Shown piece after piece: positions 9,079 to 17,909 of a stretch of 47,156 nucleotides of DNA (within the stretch, counting starts at the first letter, position 1; every line of letters starts with the position of its first letter). The notes beneath the pieces were generated by a model. That model had not been told where the DNA came from. It ran no database searches and worked only from the letters and a program-made list of their open reading frames with translations. The position numbers were made by a program, and so were the translations under genes. This stretch comes from Hyphomicrobiales bacterium (GTDB lineage Bacteria > Pseudomonadota > Alphaproteobacteria > Rhizobiales > Xanthobacteraceae), in the NCBI GenBank assembly GCA_021732625.1, contig JAKFUP010000022.1, forward strand, positions 1 through 47,156, read 5' to 3'.

Positions 9079-10491
9079 ATGAAGAAGGTTTTGATCGGCG
9101 CAGCGGCTCTGGTCGTGGGGACAATGAGCGCACAGGCGGCAGATTTGCCGCGCAAGGCACCGGTCTACAAGGCTCCCATCCTGCAGGTCTATGACTGGAC
9201 CGGCTTCTACATCGGCGTCAACGCCGGCGGCAGCGTCGGGCGCGACCTGACGCGAGCCACAATCGCGGGCTTGTCCAACGAGGCCTCGCATCTGTCGCCG
9301 GCGGGCGCGATCGGCGGCGGCCAGATCGGCTACAACGTCCAGTTCAGGAATTTCTACAACCTCGTGCTCGGCGTCGAGGCCGATATCCAGGCATCCGGCC
9401 AGCGCGACAACTTCGCCTGCCTGCTGAATTGCGTCCGTCCGGTTCAGTTTCAGACTTACAACCAGAAGATCGACTGGTTCGGCACAGCCCGCGTCCGCGC
9501 CGGCATCGCGACTGGTCCGGTGCTGAGCTACGTCACCGGCGGCTATGCCTATGGCAACGTCAACACGGCGAGCAGCGCAGCCGCCAACGGCGGTTCGGCC
9601 ACGCTGAGCCTTAGCCAGACCCGCAGTGGCTATACCATCGGCAGCGGTGTAGAAGCCCAGCTCGGTGGCAACTGGACCGGCAAAATCGAATATCTTTACG
9701 TCGATCTCGGAACGCAAAACTCGTCAGGTGCAATTCCGTTCGCGGCATCGAGCCGTATCCGGGACAATATCTTCCGCGGCGGTGTGAATTACGGCTTTGG
9801 TAACAATGCCGGCTATGTCGAGCCGGTCCGCAACTGGAACGGTTTCTACATCGGCGCCAACGCCGGATCGATCATCGGCCGCGATCGCAGCACCCTGCGT
9901 AACGTCGCCCTTCCGAACACTGTGCCATTTTCTCTCGTTCCCGACGGCACCATCGGCGGCGGCCAGATTGGTTACAACTGGCAGGCGGCGGCCTGGGTGT
10001 TCGGCATCGAAGGCGACTTCCAGGGCTCGTCGGCGAGGGACAACAAACTCTGTGTGTCGGGATGCACCGCCGCTGGCAGCATTTCCGGCGATCAGAGGCT
10101 GCCGTGGCTCGCGACGGCGCGTGGCCGTGTCGGTTACTCGGTCGGCTCGACGCTGTTCTACGCGACGGCGGGCTATGCCTATGGCGAGACGAAGACTCGC
10201 TTCAGCTCGAGCGTGCCGCCGCTTGCGGGCGTAGCCGAAGTGAAGCGTTCGAAGGGCGGCTACGCCGCCGGTGCCGGCATCGAGAGCCCGCTGACCTTCC
10301 TTGGTTTCTTCGGACCGAAATGGACGGTGAAGACCGAATACCTCTATGTCGATCTGGGCAGCACATCCACGACGTTTACGGCGCTTCCCGGCGCGAACGT
10401 GGTGTTCACGACCAAGACGCAGGAGCATATCTTCCGCACCGGCATCAACTATAACTTCAACACGCCGGCGCCGGTGGTGGCGAAGTACTGA
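9079..10491 (+). CDS. Omp31-type outer-membrane beta-barrel protein, two barrel domains (copy 1)
   Basis: The 470-residue protein has a Sec signal peptide cut after AQA (residue 20) and the mature N-terminus ADLPRKAPVYKAPI typical of rhizobial Omp25/Omp31 porins. It holds two homologous barrel halves: DWTGFYIGVNAGGSVGRD from residue 39 and NWNGFYIGANAGSIIGRD from residue 252. Each has GGGQIGYN, LG/VFGxE(A/G)D and KIEYLYVDLG/KTEYLYVDLG strands, and the barrel closes with EHIFRTGINYNF near the C-terminus. The start was set at the ATG of MKKVLIG; an upstream in-frame ATG at 9067 is possible. The gene is the first of three paralogues. The 227 bases before it show no clear promoter. Confidence 0.85.
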   Translation: MKKVLIGAAALVVGTMSAQAADLPRKAPVYKAPILQVYDWTGFYIGVNAGGSVGRDLTRATIAGLSNEASHLSPAGAIGGGQIGYNVQFRNFYNLVLGVEADIQASGQRDNFACLLNCVRPVQFQTYNQKIDWFGTARVRAGIATGPVLSYVTGGYAYGNVNTASSAAANGGSATLSLSQTRSGYTIGSGVEAQLGGNWTGKIEYLYVDLGTQNSSGAIPFAASSRIRDNIFRGGVNYGFGNNAGYVEPVRNWNGFYIGANAGSIIGRDRSTLRNVALPNTVPFSLVPDGTIGGGQIGYNWQAAAWVFGIEGDFQGSSARDNKLCVSGCTAAGSISGDQRLPWLATARGRVGYSVGSTLFYATAGYAYGETKTRFSSSVPPLAGVAEVKRSKGGYAAGAGIESPLTFLGFFGPKWTVKTEYLYVDLGSTSTTFTALPGANVVFTTKTQEHIFRTGINYNFNTPAPVVAKY

Positions 10492-10574
10492 GCGTCCCAT
10501 CATCGCTGAAACACAAAACCCCGGCAGCGATGCCGGGGTTTTTGTTTGAGGACGAGTTGGCCGATTCCGCAATG
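10468..10574. repeat. 107-bp direct repeat, copy A (3' end, terminator and spacer of omp copy 1)
   Basis: These 107 bases are identical to 12122-12228. They cover the last codons of the first porin, its terminator and 30 bases beyond. Perfect identity through non-coding spacer indicates recent tandem duplication or gene conversion. Confidence 0.9.
10515..10545 (+). terminator. Rho-independent terminator of porin copy 1
   Basis: An A-flanked hairpin AAAACCCCGGCA / TGCCGGGGTTTT with a GCGA loop runs into a T-rich tail, 24 bases after the stop codon. Confidence 0.88.
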
Positions 10575-10624
10575 CCTAGGCCTAAACTGCGCGGCCCAAG
10601 CGGCCCGAAGACAAGCCCATGGGA

Positions 10625-10745
10625 CCGCGATTAAAGCCACATGTTGCTGGAATGCCGCAGCCAGCTTCAACGATCGGCTGTAGTATTCCTTTCAAGAGAT
10701 TCAGATATTTCGCGACCTTGGGGCATTTCATGAAGAAAATTCTGT
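10625..10745. repeat. Conserved leader, copy A (upstream of porin copy 2)
   Basis: About 105 bases before the start codon, plus the first codons, are nearly identical to 12314-12434 (upstream of copy 3). The shared stretch includes TTGCTGGAATGCCGCAGCC and GATCGGCTGTAGT and ends in GGGGCATTTC-ATG. It probably holds a shared promoter and 5' leader; I cannot assign -35/-10 boxes with confidence. Porin copy 1 lacks it. Confidence 0.75.
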
Positions 10746-12145
10746 TCAGCGCGGCTGTTCTTGTTGCCGCAGCGACTACCGCTCAAGCGGCCGACCTTCC
10801 CCGCAAGGCTCCGGTCTACAAGGCACCCATCCTGAAGGTCTACGACTGGACCGGCTTCTACATCGGCGTCAACGCCGGCGGCAGCGTCGGCCGCGACCGC
10901 ACCCGGACAACGATCGTAGGCGCGGGCAATGAACAAACACATCTGTCGCCGGCCGGTGCCATCGGCGGTGGCCAGGTTGGCTACAACTGGCAGTTCCGCA
11001 ATTTTTATAATCTGGTGCTCGGGCTTGAGGCCGACATTCAGGGCTCCGGCCAGCGCACCAATAGCACCTGCATTTTGACTTGCGTGGCAGGCACCTCTGC
11101 GCCTCCGTTTCAAACCTACAATCAGAAGATCGACTGGTTCGGAACCGCGCGCGTTCGCGCCGGCATCGCGACCGGCCCGGTGTTGAGCTATGTCACCGGC
11201 GGCTTTGCATATGGCAACGTCACCACGACGAGCGTCGCTAATCTGGGCGGGGGTCCGTTCAACATCAACGCCGATCAGACGCGGACCGGATACACATTTG
11301 GCAGCGGCGTCGAGGCGCAACTTGGTGGCAACTGGACTGGCAAGATCGAATATCTCTACGTCAATCTCGGAACACAGCGTACCTCAGGCGCTTTCCTGGG
11401 TACGCCCTACGCTGCCGCAAGCCGCATTCAAGACCATATCTTCCGCGCCGGCGTGAACTACGGCTTTGGCAACAATGCCGGATACGTCGAACCGCTGCGC
11501 AACTGGAACGGCTTCTACATCGGCGGCAATGCCGGCACCGTCATCGGTCGCGACCGCAGCAATCTCCGGTTTGCTGGATTTACCAATCCGCAGTTTGCGT
11601 TGGTGCCGGAAGGTTTCAGCGGCGGAGGTCAGATCGGTTACAACTGGCAGGCATCGGCATGGGTGTTTGGCGTCGAGGGTGACTTCCAAGGCTCGACGGC
11701 AAAGGACAACAAGGCCTGTATCGTCAACTGCGTGACGTCCGGGACGACGCTGAACCAAACCCTGCCTTGGCTGGCCACCGGCCGTGGCCGCATCGGCTAC
11801 TCGGTCGGCTCGACGCTGTTCTACGGTACAGCCGGCTATGCTTACGGTGAAACCAAAACCAAGGTCTTCACCAACAACAACAGCCCCCCCAGCTACACGG
11901 AAATCTCGCGCCAGAAGGGTGGCTACGTCGTCGGTGCCGGCATCGAAAGCCCGCTGACGTTCCTCGGCCTCTTCGGCCCGGCCTGGACCATGAAAACGGA
12001 ATATCTCTACGTCGATCTCGGCAGCACGACCAGCACCGTCGCGACCGGCGGTGTGCCCTATTCCTTCACCACCCAGACCCGCGAACACATCTTCCGCGGC
12101 GGCATCAACTACAACTTCAACGCGCCGGTGGTGGCGAAGTACTGA
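10730..12145 (+). CDS. Omp31-type outer-membrane beta-barrel protein, two barrel domains (copy 2)
   Basis: This 471-residue paralogue of the neighbouring genes begins MKKILFSAAVLVAA, with cleavage after AQA and the same ADLPRKAPVYKAPI mature start. Two barrel repeats begin at DWTGFYIGVNAGGSVGRD and NWNGFYIGGNAGTVIGRD. Predicted loops differ from copy 1 (for example NSTCILTCVAGTSAPP and KVFTNNNSPPSYTE) while strands are conserved, the pattern expected for surface-loop diversification. Paired Cys occur in the loops of both halves. The start is preceded by the conserved leader GGGGCATTTC. The gene has its own terminator and so is probably a separate transcription unit. Confidence 0.85.
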   Translation: MKKILFSAAVLVAAATTAQAADLPRKAPVYKAPILKVYDWTGFYIGVNAGGSVGRDRTRTTIVGAGNEQTHLSPAGAIGGGQVGYNWQFRNFYNLVLGLEADIQGSGQRTNSTCILTCVAGTSAPPFQTYNQKIDWFGTARVRAGIATGPVLSYVTGGFAYGNVTTTSVANLGGGPFNINADQTRTGYTFGSGVEAQLGGNWTGKIEYLYVNLGTQRTSGAFLGTPYAAASRIQDHIFRAGVNYGFGNNAGYVEPLRNWNGFYIGGNAGTVIGRDRSNLRFAGFTNPQFALVPEGFSGGGQIGYNWQASAWVFGVEGDFQGSTAKDNKACIVNCVTSGTTLNQTLPWLATGRGRIGYSVGSTLFYGTAGYAYGETKTKVFTNNNSPPSYTEISRQKGGYVVGAGIESPLTFLGLFGPAWTMKTEYLYVDLGSTTSTVATGGVPYSFTTQTREHIFRGGINYNFNAPVVAKY

Positions 12146-12228
12146 GCGTCCCATCATCGCTGAAACACAAAACCCCGGCAGCGATGCCGGGGTTTTTGTT
12201 TGAGGACGAGTTGGCCGATTCCGCAATG
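12122..12228. repeat. 107-bp direct repeat, copy B
   Basis: Identical to 10468-10574. It spans the last codons, terminator and spacer of the second porin gene. Confidence 0.9.
12168..12199 (+). terminator. Rho-independent terminator of porin copy 2
   Basis: The same AAAACCCCGGCA / TGCCGGGGTTTTT hairpin as after copy 1, 23 bases after the stop at 12145. Confidence 0.88.
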
Positions 12229-12313
12229 GCTGGCTCACGCTGCCGATGCCGGTTGCCGGTCCCATATGACGGTTCAGACCGAAACCTGCCGAGCCAAACG
12301 ACACCTCAGAGTA

Positions 12314-12434
12314 CCGCGATTAAAGCTAGATGTTGCTGGAATGCCGCAGCCAGCTTCAACGATCGGCTGTAGTGTTTCCTTCAAGAAATTCAGATATTTC
12401 GAGACTTTGGGGCATTTCATGAAAAAGATTCTGA
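12314..12434. repeat. Conserved leader, copy B (upstream of porin copy 3)
   Basis: Near-identical to 10625-10745, with a handful of substitutions. It lies immediately upstream of the third porin and includes its first codons. Confidence 0.75.
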
Positions 12435-13900
12435 TCGGCGCAGCGCTCATTGCAAGCGCAGCGACGGCCGCAAACGCGGCAGACCTTCCGCGCAAGGCTC
12501 CGGTCTACAAGGCCCCGATCCTGCAGGTTTACGACTGGACCGGTTTCTACATCGGCGTGAATGCCGGCGGCAGCGTCGGGCGGGATCTGACCAGCAACGC
12601 CATCAATTCAGCTGCCCCATTCTCCAACGAGCGGACGCATTTGTCGCCCGCCGGCGCGATCGGAGGCGGCCAGATCGGCTACAACTGGCAGTTCAGGAAT
12701 TTCTACAACCTCGTGCTCGGCGTCGAAGCCGACATCCAGGCTGCCGGTCAGCGCGATAGCGCCTGTATCGGGGGCTGCATTGTTGGTGCCCCGCAGCTCA
12801 CCACCTTGAATAAGGAAATCGACTGGTTCGGCACCGCGCGCGTTCGTGCCGGCATCGCAACTGGACCGGTGTTGACTTACGTCACCGCCGGCTACGCCTA
12901 CGGTCACGTCACCACGAGTGGCGTCAATGTGCTTGCTGGCGACACCATCCGGCTGTCGAGCGATCGGACGCGCGGCGGCTTCGTGGTCGGCAGCGGCGTC
13001 GAGGCCTCGATCGGGGGCAACTGGACGGCCAAGATCGAATACCTCTATCTCGACCTCAGCACCGACCGGCTATTCGGGGCTGCCCCCATCACGACTTTTG
13101 CGCAAACCTCGCGCACCCGCGACAACATTTTCCGCGCCGGCCTGAACTATCGCATCGGCGGCAACAGCGGCTATTCGGAGCCGGTGGCGAACTGGTCCGG
13201 CTTCTATCTCGGCGGCAATGCCGGCAGCGGCATCGCCCGCAACAAGAGCTCGACCGCCTTTGTCGGCTTCCCGCCGCCGGTCACGTTCACTCTGGTGCCG
13301 GATGGCTATCTCGGCGGTGTGCAGGCCGGCTACAACTGGCAGGCGGCAGCATGGGTATTCGGCGTCGAGGCCGATATCCAGGGCCAATCGCTCCGGGACA
13401 ACAAAGCTTGCATTTTATTTTCCGGTTGCATCGTAACTCCGCTGAACAACGGCACGACTGGCTTTTTCGGTAACACGTACGATCAGAAGATGCCGTGGCT
13501 CGGCACGGTTCGCGGCCGCATCGGTTATTCGGTCGGTTCGACTCTCTTCTACGGAACCGCCGGCTTCGCCTATGGCCAGACCAAGACCACTCTCAACGAG
13601 ATCAATCTCGGTGTCGGCCCCGCATTCGTAGCGAACACCACCCAGCGCTTCGAGTTCAAGAAATCCAAGGGCGGCTATGTGGTCGGCGCCGGCATCGAGA
13701 GCCCGCTGAAGTTCTTCGGCCTGTTCGGACCGAACTGGACCACCAAGACCGAATATCTCTATGTCGATCTTGGGACCACCCGCACAACCTTTACGGACGC
13801 CAGCCTGCTCCCACAGACGTTCACTACCCGGACGCAGGAGCATATCTTCCGCACCGGCATCAACTATCACTTCAACACGCCGGTGGTTGCGAAGTATTGA
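12419..13900 (+). CDS. Omp31-type outer-membrane beta-barrel protein, two barrel domains (copy 3)
   Basis: The 493-residue third paralogue has a signal peptide MKKILIGAALIASAATAANA and mature start ADLPRKAPVYKAPI. Barrel halves begin at DWTGFYIGVNAGGSVGRD and NWSGFYLGGNAGSGIARN. It is longer than the other two because of expanded loops (around ILFSGCIVTPLNNGTTGFFG and LNEINLGVGPAFVANTTQ). It ends HFNTPVVAKY. It is the most diverged of the three and has a different terminator loop. Such proteins are abundant small-solute porins or structural OMPs in rhizobia; substrate specificity is not readable. Confidence 0.85.
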   Translation: MKKILIGAALIASAATAANAADLPRKAPVYKAPILQVYDWTGFYIGVNAGGSVGRDLTSNAINSAAPFSNERTHLSPAGAIGGGQIGYNWQFRNFYNLVLGVEADIQAAGQRDSACIGGCIVGAPQLTTLNKEIDWFGTARVRAGIATGPVLTYVTAGYAYGHVTTSGVNVLAGDTIRLSSDRTRGGFVVGSGVEASIGGNWTAKIEYLYLDLSTDRLFGAAPITTFAQTSRTRDNIFRAGLNYRIGGNSGYSEPVANWSGFYLGGNAGSGIARNKSSTAFVGFPPPVTFTLVPDGYLGGVQAGYNWQAAAWVFGVEADIQGQSLRDNKACILFSGCIVTPLNNGTTGFFGNTYDQKMPWLGTVRGRIGYSVGSTLFYGTAGFAYGQTKTTLNEINLGVGPAFVANTTQRFEFKKSKGGYVVGAGIESPLKFFGLFGPNWTTKTEYLYVDLGTTRTTFTDASLLPQTFTTRTQEHIFRTGINYHFNTPVVAKY

Positions 13901-13923
13901 TCTTCGCGACAACACTGAAATGC

Positions 13924-13954
13924 AAAACCCCGGCTTTCTCGCCGGGGTTTTTGT
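13924..13954 (+). terminator. Rho-independent terminator of porin copy 3
   Basis: A hairpin AAAACCCCGGC / GCCGGGGTTTTT with loop TTTCTC and a T-tail follows the stop by 23 bases. Confidence 0.88.
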
Positions 13955-13962
13955 TTGCCTCC

Positions 13963-14074
13963 GTCATTCCGGGGCGCGAGTGCAACGAGCGAACCCGGAA
14001 TCCATCGATCCGCAAATACTGAGCTCCTTGATGCATGGATTCCGGATCAGCGCATTCGCGCTGTCCGGAATGAC
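13963..14074. repeat. Palindromic repeat GTCATTCCGG...CCGGAATGAC at a convergent junction
   Basis: The outer arms GTCATTCCGG and CCGGAATGAC enclose further complementary segments (CCGGAATCCAT / ATGGATTCCGG). The element fills the gap between the converging third porin and the methyltransferase. Confidence 0.8.
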
Positions 14075-14080
14075 AGGGTG

Positions 14081-15007
14081 CTAGTTTCGCACTGCCGTCA
14101 CCACCAGCCCCGGCACCGGAACGCCCGCGTCATTGCGCGTTGAGACACACTCGATGCGCGGCTGGCTCAGGCCCGCCTGCATCAGCGCATCGCGCACATA
14201 AATCTCGCTGTGGGCATAGCGCAGCCCGCCACCGATGATGACGCCCGCGCCCGTATGGGTTTCCACCGTGAACCCGGCCAACCCCTGCGGCTTCAGAACG
14301 CGCGCCACCTCGTGCAGCAGCGGCACGAGATCCCCCAGGTACACCATCGCATCGGCTGCGATCACGAGATCAACGCTGGCGTCGGCCTCCTTCGCGAGGC
14401 CCTCCAGCATGTCGGCGACCTCGAGCCGCGCGTAGAGGCCTGTGGCTTCGGCTTGCGCAATCATCCCCGGCGACAGATCGATACCGATGATGGAGTCCGC
14501 GTTGGATGCAAAGGCACGCGCAGCCAAGCCCGTTCCGCAACCGAGATCGATGACGTGCTTGAACAACGCCGGACGTTTGTCCGCGTGGCACGCAGCGAGC
14601 ACGGCCTTGAGCAGCACCTGTGGCCCGCGATAGGCGAGATCGCCGACCAGCGCGGCATCGAATTTCGGCGCGTACTGATCGAACAGCGAACGCACATAGG
14701 CCTTCGGCATCTCCGACAGTTCTATCGCGCCCAGCCTCATCAGACGGACACTGGCGCCGTGGATGTCTTCCGGATCGGCGGCAACGGCTTTGCGAAAAGC
14801 CTCGATGGCCGCGTTGTTCTGGTTCAGCTCCTGCTGCATTTCGCCGAGCGCAAACCAGCCCGATGCGAACGCAGGTGCGAGTTCCACAGCCTGCGCCATC
14901 ACGTCGGCCGCACCGGCGAGATCGCCGCGCAGTTGCAGATCGCGGGCGAAATCGTAGCGGCGATCGGCCAGCAAGTCGCCGGAGGACATGAACAGGCGGT
15001 TCGGCAT
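14081..15007 (-). CDS. TPR-containing class I SAM-dependent methyltransferase
   Basis: The 308-residue protein has two TPR-like helical repeats at about residues 17-80 (RGDLAGAADVMAQAVELAP and NNAAIEAFRKAVAADPED). A Rossmann methyltransferase domain follows, with SAM motif I VIDLGCGTG at residues 152-160, GIDLSPGM (motif II region) and a DLVIAADAMVYL motif. Homologues are annotated as TPR methyltransferases of unknown substrate. It diverges from the exonuclease gene with 53 bases between the starts. The longer start was kept because the leading LFMSSGDLLADRRY segment resembles homologues; Met7 is an alternative. It sits between the two halves of the DNA-repair locus, but nothing links it to repair. 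Confidence 0.8.
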   Translation of the reverse strand: MPNRLFMSSGDLLADRRYDFARDLQLRGDLAGAADVMAQAVELAPAFASGWFALGEMQQELNQNNAAIEAFRKAVAADPEDIHGASVRLMRLGAIELSEMPKAYVRSLFDQYAPKFDAALVGDLAYRGPQVLLKAVLAACHADKRPALFKHVIDLGCGTGLAARAFASNADSIIGIDLSPGMIAQAEATGLYARLEVADMLEGLAKEADASVDLVIAADAMVYLGDLVPLLHEVARVLKPQGLAGFTVETHTGAGVIIGGGLRYAHSEIYVRDALMQAGLSQPRIECVSTRNDAGVPVPGLVVTAVRN

Positions 15008-15060
15008 GCGGCTGGCGATACTGACTCGAATGGGTCAACGGACGACCCTATATACGACAG

Positions 15061-16101
15061 ATGCGAGCGCACGACATCCTGATGCCGGGGCCAGGCGGGC
15101 TCTATTGCAAGCCGGGCGATTTTTACATCGACCCGGTGCGGCCGGTCGCGCGCGCACTGATTACCCACGGCCATTCCGACCATGCCCGCGCCGGCCACGG
15201 CCACGTGCTGGCCACGCAGGAAACGCTGGACATGATGCGGCTGCGCTACGGCGAGACCTTCGCCGGCTCGACGCAGGCGATCGGCTATGGCGAGAGCGTC
15301 ACCATCGGCAAGGTCACCGCCTCGTTTCATCCCGCAGGGCACGTGCTGGGCTCGGCGCAGATCGCGGTGACCTGCGGCAAAACGCGGATCGTAGCGTCCG
15401 GCGACTACAAGGACGCACGCGATCCGACCTGCATGCCGTTCGAGATCGTGCCGTGCGATATCTTCATCACCGAGGCCACCTTCGGTCTGCCGGTGTTTCG
15501 CCATGGCGATGCGGCGGGCGAAATCGACAAGCTGCTGCGCTCGGTCGCGCTGTTTCCCGAGCGCGCGCATATCGTCGGAGCCTATTCGCTCGGCAAGGCG
15601 CAGCGGGTGATCGCGCTGCTGCGCGAAGCGAGGCACGACGCACCGATCTATCTCCACGGCGCGATGGAAAAGATCACGCGCTACTACGAGAGCCGCGGCA
15701 TCGATCTTGGCGATCTGCGGCTGGCAAAGGGCGTCGCGAAAGCCGATCTCGCCGGTACCATCACGCTGGCGCCGCCCTCCTCCCTCAACGAAGTGTGGTC
15801 GCGGCGCTTTCCCGATCCGGTCGCGGCATTTGCCTCGGGCTGGATGCGGGTGCGCGCACGAGCACGTCAACGCGGCGTCGAACTGCCGCTGGTGATCTCC
15901 GATCACGCCGACTGGGACGGACTCTGCGCCACCATTGCTGCGACCGGAGCCGGAGAAATCTGGGTGACCCACGGCCAGGAAGACGCCCTGGTGCACTGGT
16001 GCAAGACCAAAGGCCTCGCGGCACGGCCGCTGGCGCTGGTCGGCTATGGCGACGAGGACGAAGAGAACGCGCTGCCCACGACAGACACGAGCAGCGCATG
16101 A
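15061..16101 (+). CDS. Ligase-associated DNA damage response exonuclease (SNM1/beta-CASP type)
   Basis: The 346-residue metallo-beta-lactamase-fold nuclease of the LDR set has the metal-binding motif THGHSDHARAG (His36, His38, Asp40, His41), HPAGHVLGS, SGDYKDAR and the late H in SDHADW. It is expected to trim DNA ends before ligation. Its stop overlaps the ligase start (ATGA, 16098-16101), so they are translationally coupled. Its AT-rich upstream patch (CCTATATACGACAG, 15047-15060) could serve as a -10 region, which would place the start of translation very close to the transcript start. That is tentative. Confidence 0.9.
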   Translation: MRAHDILMPGPGGLYCKPGDFYIDPVRPVARALITHGHSDHARAGHGHVLATQETLDMMRLRYGETFAGSTQAIGYGESVTIGKVTASFHPAGHVLGSAQIAVTCGKTRIVASGDYKDARDPTCMPFEIVPCDIFITEATFGLPVFRHGDAAGEIDKLLRSVALFPERAHIVGAYSLGKAQRVIALLREARHDAPIYLHGAMEKITRYYESRGIDLGDLRLAKGVAKADLAGTITLAPPSSLNEVWSRRFPDPVAAFASGWMRVRARARQRGVELPLVISDHADWDGLCATIAATGAGEIWVTHGQEDALVHWCKTKGLAARPLALVGYGDEDEENALPTTDTSSA

Positions 16102-17753
16102 ACCGTTTCGCGCGACTGCTCGATCGCCTGTCCTATGAACCCGGCCGCAACAACAAGCTGCGGCTGATCACCGGTTATTTCCGCGAGACCCCTGACCCCG
16201 ATCGCGGCTATGCGCTCGCAGCGTTGACCGGCGCGCTGTCGTTCCGCAATGCCAAGGCGGGGTTGATCCGCGAGTTGATCGCGTCACGCACCGATCCTGA
16301 GCTTTTCGCACTCTCATATGACTATGTCGGCGATCTCTCCGAAACAGTGGCGCTGCTGTGGCCCGCCGACAAACGCGCCACCAACTCTCCACCGCCGCCG
16401 ACGCTGACCGAGGTCGTCGCCACGCTCAACACCCTCGGCAAATCCGAACTCCCCGCGCAACTCGCACGCTGGCTCGACGAACTGGACGAGACCGGCCGCT
16501 GGGCATTGCTGAAGCTCGTCACCGGCGGCCTGCGCATCGGCGTCTCGGCCCGGCTTGCAAAGACCGCAGCAGCGGCGCTCGGCGACAAGGACGCGCACGA
16601 TACCGAACTGGTCTGGCCGGGCCTTGCGCCGCCCTATCTCGATCTGTTCGCATGGTTGGAAGGCCGCGCCGACAAACCGGTCAACCGCGATCCTGCACCG
16701 TTCAATCCGGTGATGCTGGCGCATGCCATCGAAGACAGCGATTTCGCGTCGCTCGACCCCGCCGCTTTCGCCGCCGAGTGGAAATGGGACGGCATCCGGA
16801 TTCAGGCAGTCAGCGGCCGCGACGAGAACGGCGATCTGGTCACGCGATTTTACTCGCGCACCGGCGAAGATATCACCGGTGCGTTTCCCGATCTGGTCAC
16901 CGCATTCCGCGAACCCGCGGCGATCGACGGCGAATTGCTGGTGCTGCGCGAGGGCCGCGTGCAAACCTTCAACGTGCTGCAGCAGCGGCTCAACCGCAAA
17001 AGCGTCACGCCGAAGCTGATCAGGGACTATCCGGCACATCTGCGCGCCTATGACTTGCTCAGCGAAGGCGGAAAAGATTTGCGCGAGCTGCCTCTCATCG
17101 AGCGTCGTAAGCGGCTGGAGTCTTTCGTCGCCAAACTTGACGATCCGCGCATCGATCTCTCGCCGCAGATCGCCTTCAAGAGCTGGGACGGGCTTGCCGC
17201 CGCACGTACCGATCCGTCAAGCGCAGGCGCCGGCGACGACACTGAGGCGGTCGAAGGCGTGATGCTGAAGCGGCGTGACGCGCCTTACGTGCCGGGACGC
17301 CCGAAGGGCCAATGGTGGAAATGGAAGCGCGACCCGCACATCATCGACGCGGTGCTGATGTATGCCCAGCGCGGCCACGGCAAGCGCTCGTCGTATTACT
17401 CGGACTACACCTTCGGCGTCTGGACCAAGGGCGATGATGGAGACATGCTGGTGCCCGTGGGCAAAGCGTATTTCGGTTTCACCGATGAAGAGCTGATCGA
17501 GATCGACCGCTTCGTGCGGCGTCACACCATCGAGCGCTTCGGGCCGGTGCGCGAAGTGACCCATGAGCCCGATCAGGGCCTGGTGTTAGAAGTCGCGTTC
17601 GAGGGACTGGCGCGCTCGACGCGGCACAAGTCGGGCGTCGCGATGCGCTTCCCGCGTATCAGCCGATTGCGATGGGACAAGCCCCCACGCGACGCCGATC
17701 GGCTGGAAACGCTGGAGCGAATGCTGAAGGCGGAAGGCGAAGCCGTATCCTAG
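16098..17753 (+). CDS. ATP-dependent DNA ligase of the LDR (cisplatin-response) family
   Basis: The 551-residue ligase has an N-terminal helical DNA-binding domain (about 1-190). The adenylation domain carries motif I K229-W-D-G with catalytic Lys229, motif III FYSRTGEDIT and IDGELLVL, and motif IV/V EGVMLKRRDAPY and QWWKWKRDP. A C-terminal OB domain follows. It seals nicks in repair independently of the NAD-dependent housekeeping ligase. The ATG start overlaps the exonuclease stop by 4 bases; a much longer same-frame extension upstream is antisense-like, Arg-rich shadow of the exonuclease and was discarded. Confidence 0.92.
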   Translation: MNRFARLLDRLSYEPGRNNKLRLITGYFRETPDPDRGYALAALTGALSFRNAKAGLIRELIASRTDPELFALSYDYVGDLSETVALLWPADKRATNSPPPPTLTEVVATLNTLGKSELPAQLARWLDELDETGRWALLKLVTGGLRIGVSARLAKTAAAALGDKDAHDTELVWPGLAPPYLDLFAWLEGRADKPVNRDPAPFNPVMLAHAIEDSDFASLDPAAFAAEWKWDGIRIQAVSGRDENGDLVTRFYSRTGEDITGAFPDLVTAFREPAAIDGELLVLREGRVQTFNVLQQRLNRKSVTPKLIRDYPAHLRAYDLLSEGGKDLRELPLIERRKRLESFVAKLDDPRIDLSPQIAFKSWDGLAAARTDPSSAGAGDDTEAVEGVMLKRRDAPYVPGRPKGQWWKWKRDPHIIDAVLMYAQRGHGKRSSYYSDYTFGVWTKGDDGDMLVPVGKAYFGFTDEELIEIDRFVRRHTIERFGPVREVTHEPDQGLVLEVAFEGLARSTRHKSGVAMRFPRISRLRWDKPPRDADRLETLERMLKAEGEAVS

Positions 17754-17775
17754 GCGCGCTTCTTCGGGCGAGAAC

Positions 17776-17903
17776 GTCGTCCCCGCGAACGCGGGGACCC
17801 ATACACCGCAGCGGTCATTTGGCGGATAACAGGCGTTGCTTTACAGCCTTCGATGTTCCCAACGAGCACCGAGGATATGGGTCCCTGCTTTCGCAGGGAC
17901 GAC
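17776..17903. repeat. GTCGTCC-type palindromic repeat at a convergent junction
   Basis: The arms are two hairpins, GTCGTCCCCGCGAACGCGGGGAC and GTCCCTGCTTTCGCAGGGACGAC. They are complementary overall, with inner CCCATAC / ATATGGG. The same element is found at 24467-24596 and 40724-40807. It separates the ligase gene from converging otnC and probably acts as a bidirectional terminator. Confidence 0.85.
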
Positions 17904-17909
17904 AATCCC

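Noticed and set aside
8935-9717. Open frames on the minus strand opposite the porins (also 9724-10572, 11384-12304)
   Set aside because: They mirror the repeated porin genes in each copy and carry no independent signal.
14988-16097. Long N-terminal extension of the ligase reading frame over the exonuclease
   Set aside because: The extension is an Arg/Ala-rich out-of-frame translation of the exonuclease; the ATG at 16098 with ATGA overlap and homologue-like MNRFARLLDRL start is better.
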